The position numbers were made by a program, and so were the translations under genes. Positions 16,043 through 23,781 of a stretch of 64,000 bases of DNA are shown piece by piece. This stretch comes from Lentzea xinjiangensis (GTDB lineage Bacteria; Actinomycetota; Actinomycetes; Mycobacteriales; Pseudonocardiaceae), in assembly GCF_900110955.1 (NCBI RefSeq), contig NZ_FOFR01000025.1:1-64000 (forward strand), given 5' to 3'. A model generated the notes under the pieces. It saw only the letters and a program-made list of their open reading frames with translations, had not been told where the DNA came from and searched no databases. Positions within the stretch are counted from its first letter, which is position 1; every line of letters starts with the position of its first letter.

Positions 16043-18172
16043 ATGGACCCGTCCGACAGAGGCACGCACAACGAGGCCGCCGGAGGCGCGGAGAACGTTG
16101 TGCAGGTCGGCGAGGTGCAGGGCGGTGTGCACCTGTACCGCGGCCGGGGGTCGTCGTCGCCGCTGACGCCGCGCCAGCTGCCGGGCACGATTCCCAGCTT
16201 CATCGGCCGCGAAGCCGAGCTCGCCAAGCTCGACGGCCTGGCCGAACGGCGAACCGGCGGCCGCTCGGCGACGATCGGCATCGTCACCGGCTCGCCCGGG
16301 GTCGGGAAGACGGCGTTGGCCGTGCATTGGGCTCAGCGCGTGCGGAGTCGTTTTCCGGATGGGGACCTCTACTTCGACCTGCACGGCTACTCACCTGGGA
16401 CGCCCTTCACCGCCGATGACGCCTTGTCGGCGTTCCTGCTGGCGCTCGACGTGCCCGGCAAGAAGGTCCCGCGCAGCGTGGAGGCGAAGTCGGCGCTGTT
16501 CCGGTCGATGCTGGACGACCGGCGGGTGCTGATCCTGCTCGACAACGTCACGCACCCGGACGACGTCAGGGCGCTGGTGCCCAGCACCCCGGAGTGCCTG
16601 CTGATCGTGACCAGCCGCAGCAGCCTGCCCGGTCTGGTGGCGCGCAACAGCGCTTATCGCATCACCCTCGACATGTTGCCGCCCGCCGACTCGACGGCCT
16701 TGCTGCGCGAGGTGATCGGGGCCGATCGCACCAGTGGGGAGCCCGGGGCGATCGACGAGCTGGCGGACCGGTGCGGGCACCTGCCGCTCGCGTTGCGCAT
16801 CGCCGGCGAACGGGTCGCGGCGCACCCGTACCTGCGGCTGGGTGACCTGCTGGGGCAGCTCGCCTCCGAGGCGGACCGGCTCGACGTGCTCGAGGCGGAC
16901 GGTGACGAGATGTCCGCCATCCGCGCCGTCTTCTCGTGGTCGTACCGGGCGCTGGCACCGGAGACGGCGCGGGTGTTCCGGATGCTCGGGCTGCATCCGG
17001 GGCCGACGTTCAGCGCGACCGCGACCGCCACGCTGACGGGCCACTCCGTCGTGGACATCCGGCGTCAGCTCGGCGCTCTCACGCACAGCTACCTCCTCAT
17101 GGAGATCGGCCACGACCGCTACCGGTTCCACGACCTGTTGCGCGTCTACGCGAAGGAGCGCACGGACGAGGAGGAGTCGCAGCAGCAGCGCGAGAGGGCT
17201 GTGAAGAGCTTGCTCAACTGGTACCTCGCGTGTGCCGACTCCGCTGACCACGTGCTCACGCCTATGCGCAGGCGCATTCCGCTTCAGCCGTCGGTGAGCA
17301 CGGCCGGTGTTCTGACGTTCCGCACGCACGGTGAAGCGCTGGAGTGGTGCGAGGCCGAGCGCATGAACCTGGTGTCCGCGGTGCACGCGGCACTGGCGGC
17401 GGACCTGCCCGAGGTGGCGTGCCGGCTTCCGTTGGCGCTGTGGGCGTTCTTCACGCTGCGCAAGCCGTGGGCCGACTGGATCGCGACCTACCAGGCGGGG
17501 CTCACCGCGGCGCAGCGCTGCGCCGACCGGTTCAGCGAGGCCTCCCTGCTCGCCGGGCTCGGGATCGCGCACCGCGACCTGCGCCGTTTCGAGGAGGCGT
17601 TGGCGTACCTGGGATCCGCGCTCGCGATCCGGCGCGAGATCGGCGACACCTGGGGCGAGGGGCAGGCGTTGATCAGCCTGGGCACCGCGCACCACGACCA
17701 GGCGCAGTTCACCGAGGCCATCCGGTGCTTCACCGAGGCGCTGGCGGTGTTCCGGCAGCTCGGTGACGAGTGGGGAGAGGCGCAGACCCTGCACTTCCTC
17801 GGTCTCACCGACCACGAGCTCGGCCGGTTCCGGGAGGCGCACGACCACCTCGACCGGGCCCTGGCCATCCGGCACGCGATCGGCTACCGCTACGGGGAAG
17901 CGGAGACGCTCGCCGGGCTCGGGCTCGTCTGCCAGCGGCTCTCCGGCAGCGGCGAGTCGATCCACTTCCTGCGGCAGTCGCTCGTGATCCGCCGGGAGAT
18001 CGGGGACAGGTACGGCGAAGCGGCCACTTTGGACGACCTCGGCCGGGTCTGGCACGCCGAGGGCAGGACCGACGCGGCCCGGACGTGCTGGACCGACGCC
18101 TTGACCATCTTCAGCGAGCTGGGCGCGCCTCGTGCGGCCGAGGTCTACGGGCGGCTGCGCGACCTGCCGTGA
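16043..18172 (+). CDS. NB-ARC/STAND ATPase with TPR repeats and RHIM-like N-terminus
   Basis: A 709-residue protein. Residues 18-32 (NVVQVGEVQGGVHLY) hold a VQVG core resembling RHIM/bacterial amyloid-signalling motifs. Next come the linker LPGTIPSFIGREAEL, Walker A GSPGVGKTA near 84, Walker B VLILLDNV near 170, sensor TSRSSLPGL, GLPL-equivalent CGHLPLALRI, and an MHD-like IGHDRYRFHDLLRVYA. From about 500 on there are at least five TPR units with EALAYLGSALAIRREIGD-type sequence. There is no DNA-binding domain, unlike the AfsR/SARP relatives. It is probably a signal-transducing switch, possibly in antiphage defence or programmed death, but no effector gene lies next to it. ATG 16043 is used; GTG 16025 is an alternative. 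Confidence 0.88.
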   Translation: MDPSDRGTHNEAAGGAENVVQVGEVQGGVHLYRGRGSSSPLTPRQLPGTIPSFIGREAELAKLDGLAERRTGGRSATIGIVTGSPGVGKTALAVHWAQRVRSRFPDGDLYFDLHGYSPGTPFTADDALSAFLLALDVPGKKVPRSVEAKSALFRSMLDDRRVLILLDNVTHPDDVRALVPSTPECLLIVTSRSSLPGLVARNSAYRITLDMLPPADSTALLREVIGADRTSGEPGAIDELADRCGHLPLALRIAGERVAAHPYLRLGDLLGQLASEADRLDVLEADGDEMSAIRAVFSWSYRALAPETARVFRMLGLHPGPTFSATATATLTGHSVVDIRRQLGALTHSYLLMEIGHDRYRFHDLLRVYAKERTDEEESQQQRERAVKSLLNWYLACADSADHVLTPMRRRIPLQPSVSTAGVLTFRTHGEALEWCEAERMNLVSAVHAALAADLPEVACRLPLALWAFFTLRKPWADWIATYQAGLTAAQRCADRFSEASLLAGLGIAHRDLRRFEEALAYLGSALAIRREIGDTWGEGQALISLGTAHHDQAQFTEAIRCFTEALAVFRQLGDEWGEAQTLHFLGLTDHELGRFREAHDHLDRALAIRHAIGYRYGEAETLAGLGLVCQRLSGSGESIHFLRQSLVIRREIGDRYGEAATLDDLGRVWHAEGRTDAARTCWTDALTIFSELGAPRAAEVYGRLRDLP

Positions 18173-18870
18173 CGTTTGCGCGCCCACACCACCAGGCCCC
18201 GCTTCGTCAGCACCAGCGGCACCTGGGTGTGCTCGGCCAGGTCGACCGCTTTCCGTTCCGGCACATGCCTTCCGCGCAGGAACAACGCCACGGCGGCGCG
18301 GTTGGGCAACGTCATCGGCGGCGCGTTCCAGACCGTCAGCTCGTCGACCTCGAACAGCGGGTCGAGCAGGCCCGGCGCGTCCTCCGCGTCGAAGCTCGTC
18401 GGCTCGCCCCACCGCGGCAACGCCCACGCGAGCTCGGGGTCGTTCCACCGGCTCGACGTCGAGACCACGAGGACGCCGCCGGGCCGCAGCACCCTGGAGA
18501 TCTCGGTCAGCGCCGCCGCCGGGTCGGTCACGTGGTGCAGCACCCACAACGCCGCCGCGGCGTCGAAGGCGTTGGCGCGGAACGGAAGGCTGAGCGCGTC
18601 CGCGCGCACCGCCGGCCCCGGCGCACGGGCCACGTGGTGCGCACGGTCCACCACGACGGCCGGCACGCTCCGGTCGAGCAGCAACCGGGCCAGGACGCCC
18701 GTCCCGCCGCCGACGTCGAGCGCCAGCGAGCAGCCCCGTGCGGCGATGCGCGCGGCGACACCGGCGTGGATGTCGCCGTCGCGGGAGAACAGGGAGGTCG
18801 AGAGCGCGTTGGCCTCGAACCGCCCCGGATCCGTGTCGTAGTCCGCGGGTACCGCGGAGCCGCGCGTCAT
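18145..18870 (-). CDS. Class I SAM-dependent methyltransferase
   Basis: A 241-residue enzyme beginning MTRGSAVPADYDTDPGRFEANALS. Motif I is LALDVGGGTGVLARLLL (near 45-61), the acidic motif II is VVVDRA, and motif IV is AFDAAAALWVLHHVTDP, followed by LRPGGVLVVST. This is the UbiE/Methyltransf_11 fold. The substrate is unknown. The start at 18870 matches the family; frames further upstream are unrelated sequence. It overlaps the NB-ARC gene end by 28 bp, tail to tail. Confidence 0.88.
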   Translation of the reverse strand: MTRGSAVPADYDTDPGRFEANALSTSLFSRDGDIHAGVAARIAARGCSLALDVGGGTGVLARLLLDRSVPAVVVDRAHHVARAPGPAVRADALSLPFRANAFDAAAALWVLHHVTDPAAALTEISRVLRPGGVLVVSTSSRWNDPELAWALPRWGEPTSFDAEDAPGLLDPLFEVDELTVWNAPPMTLPNRAAVALFLRGRHVPERKAVDLAEHTQVPLVLTKRGLVVWARKRHGRSRSRP

Positions 18871-18943
18871 CGTTCCAGTCTGGGCCAGCGCGCCGAGGCG
18901 GCGACACCTCTGGAAGCGCGAACCGGCCGGGCTAGGGTGCCGC

Positions 18944-19309
18944 GTGGACAAGACTCGGTTGGGCATCATCCTCGTGGCCGTCGTGCTGGTCGTGCAGACG
19001 CTGGCCGTGCTCGTGCGGAGTGCCGACGCGACGCTCACCGGGGTGGCGCTCGCCTTCAACGCGGTGGCCGCGATGTCGACGTTCCTGTTCGCGCGGCGGG
19101 GTGGGCGCGGCGCCTGGGTGGTCGCCGGGTGGTGCGCCGGGTTCTTCGGGTGGCACGTGGTGGGGCTGGGTGAGCTGGCCGGCTGGTGGACGACCGGGCT
19201 GGACGCGGCGTTCCTCGTGGCGTCGCGGTACCAGCTCTCGGTCGTCTACCAGGCGGTGATGGCGACGGCCTGCGGGTTCGCCGTGCACCTGCTGCTGCCG
19301 CGGCGTTAG
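18944..19309 (+). CDS. Small four-helix membrane protein, unknown function
   Basis: A 121-residue protein with four hydrophobic segments: LGIILVAVVLVVQTLAVLV, GVALAFNAVAAMSTFLFA, WVVAGWCAGFFGWHVVGL and the last helix before HLLLPRR. No motif recognised. The GTG at 18944 is preceded by TAGGGT 5 nt upstream, a near-leaderless arrangement. It shares 4 bp with the convergent gene's stop. Confidence 0.6.
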   Translation: MDKTRLGIILVAVVLVVQTLAVLVRSADATLTGVALAFNAVAAMSTFLFARRGGRGAWVVAGWCAGFFGWHVVGLGELAGWWTTGLDAAFLVASRYQLSVVYQAVMATACGFAVHLLLPRR

Positions 19310-20124
19310 CGCCAGGCGTCGAGGGCTCCGGCGACGTAGGTGTCGAAGTCGGTGGCCGGGCGGCCCAGCAGGCGGCTCACGTCGTCGGTCGTGGGGGCCA
19401 GCAGGCCCTTGCGCATGGCGTCGTACATGCCGTTCAGCTCGGCGGCTTCTTCTTCGGAGACGCCTTGGGACAACAGGCTTTCGCGGTACTCGTCCGGGGT
19501 CAGCCGGACCAGTTCCACGGTGCGGCCCAGTGCCGAGGAGATCTTCCGCACCGCCGTGTCGAACGTGATGGTGGCGGGGCCGGTGAGCTCGTAGGTCCGG
19601 CCGTGGTGGCCTCCGCCGGTGAGGACGAGGGCCGCCACGTCGGCGATGTCGTGGACGTCGACGAACGGCTCGGGGGTGTCGTCGACGGGCAGCGCGAGGC
19701 GGCCCGCGCGGATCCCGGGCTGCCACAGCTCCTCGGAGAAGTTCTGGGCGAAGTTGTTGGCGCGCAGGATCGTCCAGGGCACGTCGGACGCCCTCACGGC
19801 CTCCTCGGCCGCGTGCATCCCCGCGAACACGGTGCCCGGTATCTCGTCGAGTCCCCGGCCGGAGAGCAGCACCAGGTGGCGCACGCCCGCCGCCCGCGCC
19901 TGGTCGACGAACGGGGCCGCTGCGGCGGGGTCGTAGGGGGCGATGACGTACGCGGCGCTCACGCCGGACAGGGCGGGCCCCCAGGTCGACTCGTCGGACC
20001 AGTCGAAGCGCACGGCGCTGGAGCGGGACGCGGCGCGGACCCCGGCGCCGGACTTCTCGAGGGCGCGGACGACTCGGCGGCCCGTTTTCCCGGTGGCGCC
20101 CAGGACGAGGATCTCTTGTGTCAT
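19306..20124 (-). CDS. NmrA-like NAD(P)-binding oxidoreductase
   Basis: A 272-residue Rossmann protein. EILVLGATGKTGRRVVRALEK at the N-terminus is the GxxGxxG dinucleotide motif of atypical short-chain dehydrogenases. VRHLVLLSGRG and WTILRANNFAQNF are typical of the NmrA/azoreductase-like (NAD(P)H-binding) group, and the YxxxK catalytic pair is absent. Possible roles are redox sensing or quinone reduction. ATG 20124 follows GGAAG; a start at 20133 adds three residues. The divergent AraC regulator 89 bp away is its likely controller. Confidence 0.87.
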   Translation of the reverse strand: MTQEILVLGATGKTGRRVVRALEKSGAGVRAASRSSAVRFDWSDESTWGPALSGVSAAYVIAPYDPAAAAPFVDQARAAGVRHLVLLSGRGLDEIPGTVFAGMHAAEEAVRASDVPWTILRANNFAQNFSEELWQPGIRAGRLALPVDDTPEPFVDVHDIADVAALVLTGGGHHGRTYELTGPATITFDTAVRKISSALGRTVELVRLTPDEYRESLLSQGVSEEEAAELNGMYDAMRKGLLAPTTDDVSRLLGRPATDFDTYVAGALDAWR

Positions 20125-20213
20125 GGCTTCCACTGCACCGCGTTCGGGCGGCCGGGGACATGGGCGAGCGTTCGCCGCTGCTGTCCGATCGTCCCGGCCG
20201 TATCTTGGTGGGT

Positions 20214-20975
20214 ATGGAGCCGTTCGACGAACTGTTGCGCGGGGTGCGCGCGGATGGCGCCGGGGTGCGCCGGGTCGAGGTGTCCGGGACGCGGGCGCAG
20301 CCCGGGCTCACCCTGTACGCCGTGGTGTCCGGCGAGATCGAGGTCCTGGGCAAGACCGCAGGCCCCGGGGACGTCCTGGTGGTGCGGGGTTCCGTGCCCG
20401 TGCGGGGGAACGCCACCGCGGTCAGCGGGACCTACGAGGTCATGGGGCCGGTGGCCCGCCGGCTGGCGGCGGTCCTGCCGGACGCGCTGGTGGCGCCGGG
20501 AACCGACGGGTGCGCGGAGTTCTACGGGACGCTCGGAACCGGCGAGACCGGCGTGGTGGCGGACCGGCTGCTCGACTGGATCATGGTCTGCGCGCTGCGG
20601 GAGTGGTTCGACCGCGAGCACGGCACGGGGTGGCTGGCCGCGCTCTCCGACGAGGTGGTCGGGCCGGTGCTGCGGGCGATGCACGAACGGCCGGCGGAGC
20701 CCTGGACGCTCGCGTCGCTCGCCGCCGAGGCCGGGGTGGCGCGGACGACGCTCGCCGGCCGGTTCGCGAAGCTGGTCGGCTCGCCGCCGCTGACGTACCT
20801 GACGGAGTGGCGCATGGCCGTGGCGGCGGACCTGCTGACCGAGTCGTCGGCGACGGTGGCCGCGGTGGCGCGGCGGGTCGGCTACGCGGACGCCTTCGGC
20901 TTCAGCGCCGCGTTCAAGCGCGTGCACGGGTTCAGCCCGAGCGAGTGCCGCAGCCGGTGCGCCGCGACCGCGTGA
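20214..20975 (+). CDS. AraC-family regulator with cupin-type N-terminus
   Basis: A 253-residue regulator. Residues 1-130 form a cupin_6-like sensor (ALTLYAVVSGEIEVLGKT-like strand pattern). The C-terminal 100 residues hold two helix-turn-helices: SLAAEAGVARTTLAGRFAKLVGSPPLTYLTEWRM and VAAVARRVGYADAFGFSAAFKRVHGFSPSE. TATCTT lies exactly 7 nt before ATG 20214, implying a leaderless mRNA. It is divergent from the NmrA-like reductase, the classic arrangement for this subfamily, so it probably activates that gene. Confidence 0.9.
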   Translation: MEPFDELLRGVRADGAGVRRVEVSGTRAQPGLTLYAVVSGEIEVLGKTAGPGDVLVVRGSVPVRGNATAVSGTYEVMGPVARRLAAVLPDALVAPGTDGCAEFYGTLGTGETGVVADRLLDWIMVCALREWFDREHGTGWLAALSDEVVGPVLRAMHERPAEPWTLASLAAEAGVARTTLAGRFAKLVGSPPLTYLTEWRMAVAADLLTESSATVAAVARRVGYADAFGFSAAFKRVHGFSPSECRSRCAATA

Positions 20976-20990
20976 CGGAGGAGATCGACG

Positions 20991-21560
20991 TCAGCCACGG
21001 GTGAGCACGCGGCCGAGCTGGTGGTCCACCAGCTCCTCGGCCGCCTCGGCGGAGACCTGGCCGATCAGCACCTGCAGCATCAGCCCGTCGACGAACGCCA
21101 GCAGCGCCGACGCGTCCCGCTCCGGGTCACCACCGGGACGCACCGCGCTGATCATCCCCGCGAGCCACGCGGCCATCTCGCCGCTGCCCCGGCGCAACGG
21201 CTCGCCCAGGCGCGGTTCCACCACCGCCTGAGCCAGGAACGCCGCGAGCACCGGAGCCTCCGCACGGGCCGCGGCGCTCAACGGCAGCAGCTCCAGCAGG
21301 ACCGCCCGCAGGCACGCCGCCGGGTCGTCCGCGGAGATCGCGCCGAGACGCGCCGCGACGCGGTCGCTGATCAGCTCGAACGCGAACATGAGCAGGTCGT
21401 CCTTGGTCGCGAAGTAGTGCTGGACGCGCCCCATGGACACCCCCGCCTCGGCGGCCACGTGCCGCAGGCTCACCGCGTCCAGGCCCCGCTGCGCGATCAG
21501 CCGGCACACGGCGGCGCCGATCTCGCGCCTGCGCTCGTCGTGGTCGACCTGCTTCGGCAT
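20991..21560 (-). CDS. TetR-family repressor (BetI-like)
   Basis: A 189-residue protein. The DNA-binding domain includes GLDAVSLRHVAAEAGVSMGRVQHYFATKDDLLMFAFE (residues about 24-60). The C-terminal part matches the BetI-type TetR_C_6 domain with LLALVDGLMLQ-like sequence near the end. The start at 21560 (MPKQVDHDERRREIG) follows GGAGACGGGG and is better than the longer frame through the operator. Two near-identical sites (21572-21588 and 21611-21627) lie in the gap to the divergent methyltransferase, so autoregulation and control of that gene are likely. Confidence 0.9.
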   Translation of the reverse strand: MPKQVDHDERRREIGAAVCRLIAQRGLDAVSLRHVAAEAGVSMGRVQHYFATKDDLLMFAFELISDRVAARLGAISADDPAACLRAVLLELLPLSAAARAEAPVLAAFLAQAVVEPRLGEPLRRGSGEMAAWLAGMISAVRPGGDPERDASALLAFVDGLMLQVLIGQVSAEAAEELVDHQLGRVLTRG

Positions 21561-21571
21561 CCCCGTCTCCA

Positions 21572-21588
21572 ATGCAATCGCATTGCAT
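21572..21588. promoter_or_regulatory. TetR operator 1
   Basis: ATGCAAT, cgc, ATTGCAT: a perfect 7-bp inverted repeat with a 3-nt spacer, 12 bp upstream of the TetR gene start. Matches operator 2 at 13 of 17 positions or better. Confidence 0.75.
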
Positions 21589-21610
21589 CCTAGCTCCACC
21601 CTGTTTTACG

Positions 21611-21627
21611 ATGCGTTCGCATTGCAA
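21611..21627. promoter_or_regulatory. TetR operator 2
   Basis: ATGCGTTCGCATTGCAA, the same 17-bp pattern as operator 1 (shared ATGCnnTCGCATTGCA), centred 39 bp away and 20 bp before the methyltransferase start. It probably controls the plus-strand gene. Confidence 0.7.
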
Positions 21628-21646
21628 AACGCCGGAGGGGGACGTC

Positions 21647-22282
21647 GTGCAGTTCTGGGACTTCGCCGCACTCACCTACTACCGCCTGCTCGACCGGTTC
21701 TCCGGGTCGCTCACCCGGCTCGCGCTCGAGCAGCTCGACCTGAGACCGGGCGAGGCGGTGCTGGACATCGGCTGCGGCACCGGAGCGCTGCTCCCGGCGC
21801 TCGCGGAAGCCGTCGGACCGCGGGGACGCGTGGTCGCCGTGGACCTCAGCCCGCGCATGGTCGCGGTCGCGAGGAAACGGGTGAAGCAGCCGCACGTCGA
21901 AGTGCGCCGGGCCGACGCGTGCACCGCCGACCACGGGGCCGGGCAGTTCGACGCGGCCGTGGCGCTTGGGGCGTTCAGCGCGATGCCGGACGTGGCGGCG
22001 GCCATCGCGAACGCCGCGGACGCGCTCAGGCCCGGCGGCCGGTTGTTCGTGTTCGACGTGCGGCTCGCCAAGAACACCCGCACGACGAGATTCCTGCGCA
22101 CGGCCTACCGGATGATCGCGGGGTTCAGCGGGGCTGATGTCGTCACCGAGCTGAGGGCCGTGTTCGAGCGGGTGGAACCGGTCTTCGCGGTCGAGGGCGA
22201 GACGACGACCGTGGTCATGGCCAGGAAGGTCACGGGTACGGCCACCCGTTCGGCGTGCACACCTTCCCGTCCCGCGGGATGA
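21647..22282 (+). CDS. SAM-dependent methyltransferase under TetR control
   Basis: A 211-residue enzyme starting with GTG (VQFWDFAALTYYRLLDRF), preceded by GGAGGGGG at good distance. Motif I is AVLDIGCGTGALLPALAEA at about 36-54, motif II VVAVDLSPRMV, then LRPGGRLFVFDVR. It belongs to the Methyltransf_25/UbiE group. The N-terminal FWD..A..YYRLLD resembles small-molecule or lipid methyltransferases. The substrate is unknown. It is divergent from a BetI-like repressor and overlaps the convergent DUF3152 gene by 53 bp, the largest 3' overlap in the window. Confidence 0.86.
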   Translation: MQFWDFAALTYYRLLDRFSGSLTRLALEQLDLRPGEAVLDIGCGTGALLPALAEAVGPRGRVVAVDLSPRMVAVARKRVKQPHVEVRRADACTADHGAGQFDAAVALGAFSAMPDVAAAIANAADALRPGGRLFVFDVRLAKNTRTTRFLRTAYRMIAGFSGADVVTELRAVFERVEPVFAVEGETTTVVMARKVTGTATRSACTPSRPAG

Positions 22283-23036
22283 CGGCGCCCTGGGGCACGC
22301 CGCCGGTGATCCGGACGATCTCGTCGTTGGACACGCTGAACGTCTGCTGCATCATCACCGGCGCCGGGCCACCCGCCACCGCACACGGCTGGTGGCCCTG
22401 GCCGAACGCGTGACCGACCTCGTGGTTGACCAGGTAGTGCCGGTAGGAGGTCAGGTCCGGCAGGAAGGCGACGGCTCCGCGGAACCAGCGAGCGCCGTTC
22501 AGCACCACGAAACCGCCGTCGCGGCACGAGACGTCCACCGGGATCTCGAAACCGCAGACGGCGCGGGCGGTCTGCTGCGAAGCCAGCCTGATGCGCACCG
22601 AGGCCGGGCCGGAGACGCGCTGGACCGAGCGGGCGCCGCGGGCCGTCCAGCCGCGCGGGTCGGCGAGCGTGGCGTCCACGAACGACGCGAAGGCCTGCTC
22701 GTCGACCGTGATGCCGTCTTCCACCTCGACGGCGTAGGTGCGCAACGGTCCCGTGCCCACGACCGGCCCCGAACCCGGTACGACGTGGAACGTGCCTGCG
22801 CCCGCGACCGGGAAGTCCGGGCCGTCGGGCAGGTCCGAGCTGGACGCGTACACCCGCGGCGGCGAAGGCGGAGGGGGCGGCGCCGGAGAGGAGGACGGCG
22901 GGGAGGACGACGCCGGGACCGGCGCGGCGGACGACGAGGACGGCGGCGGCACCGGAGACGTCTCGCCCGCCGGCTGGGTCGCCGTCAGCAGCAGCGCCGT
23001 CAGTCCGACGGCCCCCAGGACCACATGCACCCTCAT
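22230..23036 (-). CDS. Secreted DUF3152 metalloprotease-like protein
   Basis: A 268-residue exported protein. The signal peptide MRVHVVLGAVGLTALLLTATQPA is followed by a Ser/Pro-rich linker to about residue 60, then the DUF3152 domain. Near residues 203-215 the sequence NHEVGHAFGQGH fits the HExxHxxGxxH zinc motif of metzincin proteases. CGFEIPVDVSC, GARW and HQPC are also family features. It is probably a cell-wall-spanning or secreted protease. It has its own promoter region facing the two-component operon. Confidence 0.87.
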   Translation of the reverse strand: MRVHVVLGAVGLTALLLTATQPAGETSPVPPPSSSSAAPVPASSSPPSSSPAPPPPPSPPRVYASSSDLPDGPDFPVAGAGTFHVVPGSGPVVGTGPLRTYAVEVEDGITVDEQAFASFVDATLADPRGWTARGARSVQRVSGPASVRIRLASQQTARAVCGFEIPVDVSCRDGGFVVLNGARWFRGAVAFLPDLTSYRHYLVNHEVGHAFGQGHQPCAVAGGPAPVMMQQTFSVSNDEIVRITGGVPQGAVIPRDGKVCTPNGWPYP

Positions 23037-23115
23037 GGCGACGAGGCTCGCCGCAACTGATGAAGAACCTGTTTACATCCCGCTTGACTGTCGTGAAGGC
23101 CTGCATACTGCGTTC

Positions 23116-23781
23116 GTGTGCGCCCACATCCTCGTCGCCGAGGACAACGTCCACCAGGCGGAGCTCGTGCGCCGGTACCTGGAGCACGACGGGCACTCCG
23201 TGGTGGTCGTCCACGACGGACGGGCGGCGATCGACGAGACGCGGCGCCGCGACCCGGACCTGCTCGTGCTGGACGTGATGATGCCGCTGGTGGACGGCAT
23301 CGACGTGATGCGCGCGGTCAGGGCCGAGTCGGACGTGCCGATCGTGCTGCTCACCGCGCGGTCCACTGAGGACGACGTGCTGCTCGGGTTCGACCTGGGC
23401 GCGGACGACTACATCACCAAACCGTTCCGGCCGCGGCAGATGGTCGCGCGGGTGCGGACGATCCTGCGGCGCACCGGACGCGCGCGCGAGACCGGCGCCG
23501 CGGTGCTCAAGGTCGGCGACCTCGTCGTGGACCCGATCCGGCACGAGGTGCGCGTCCGCGACGAACCGGTCAGCCTCACCCCCGCGGAGTTCCGCCTGCT
23601 GGCGAAGATGGCCGCGCAGCCGCACCGGGTGTTCACGCGCGAGCAACTGCTGGAGGACGGGTTCATCACCGCGCGCACGGTCGACGTGCACATGATGAAG
23701 CTGCGCCGCAAGATCGAGCGGGATCCGCGCCGGCCGGAACGGCTGCTCACCGTCTACGGCATCGGGTACAAGCTCACATGA
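23116..23781 (+). CDS. OmpR-family response regulator
   Basis: A 221-residue regulator. The receiver domain has acidic pair E9-D10, phosphoacceptor Asp53 in LLVLDVMMP, Thr in LLTARS and Lys in DYITKPFRP. The C-terminal winged helix covers about 125-221 with LTPAEFRLLAKMAAQPHRVFTREQLLE and TVDVHMMKLRRKIE. The GTG start at 23116 has a CATACT hexamer 6 nt upstream and no Shine-Dalgarno, so it is probably leaderless. Its stop overlaps the kinase ATG (ATGA), giving a tight operon. Confidence 0.94.
   Translation: MCAHILVAEDNVHQAELVRRYLEHDGHSVVVVHDGRAAIDETRRRDPDLLVLDVMMPLVDGIDVMRAVRAESDVPIVLLTARSTEDDVLLGFDLGADDYITKPFRPRQMVARVRTILRRTGRARETGAAVLKVGDLVVDPIRHEVRVRDEPVSLTPAEFRLLAKMAAQPHRVFTREQLLEDGFITARTVDVHMMKLRRKIERDPRRPERLLTVYGIGYKLT

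Noticed and set aside
15398..16384. Minus-strand frame of about 330 codons containing a TCDLGIRSP-type peptide
   Set aside because: This peptide is the well-known false translation across a tRNA gene. The frame crosses tRNA-Arg and its terminator.
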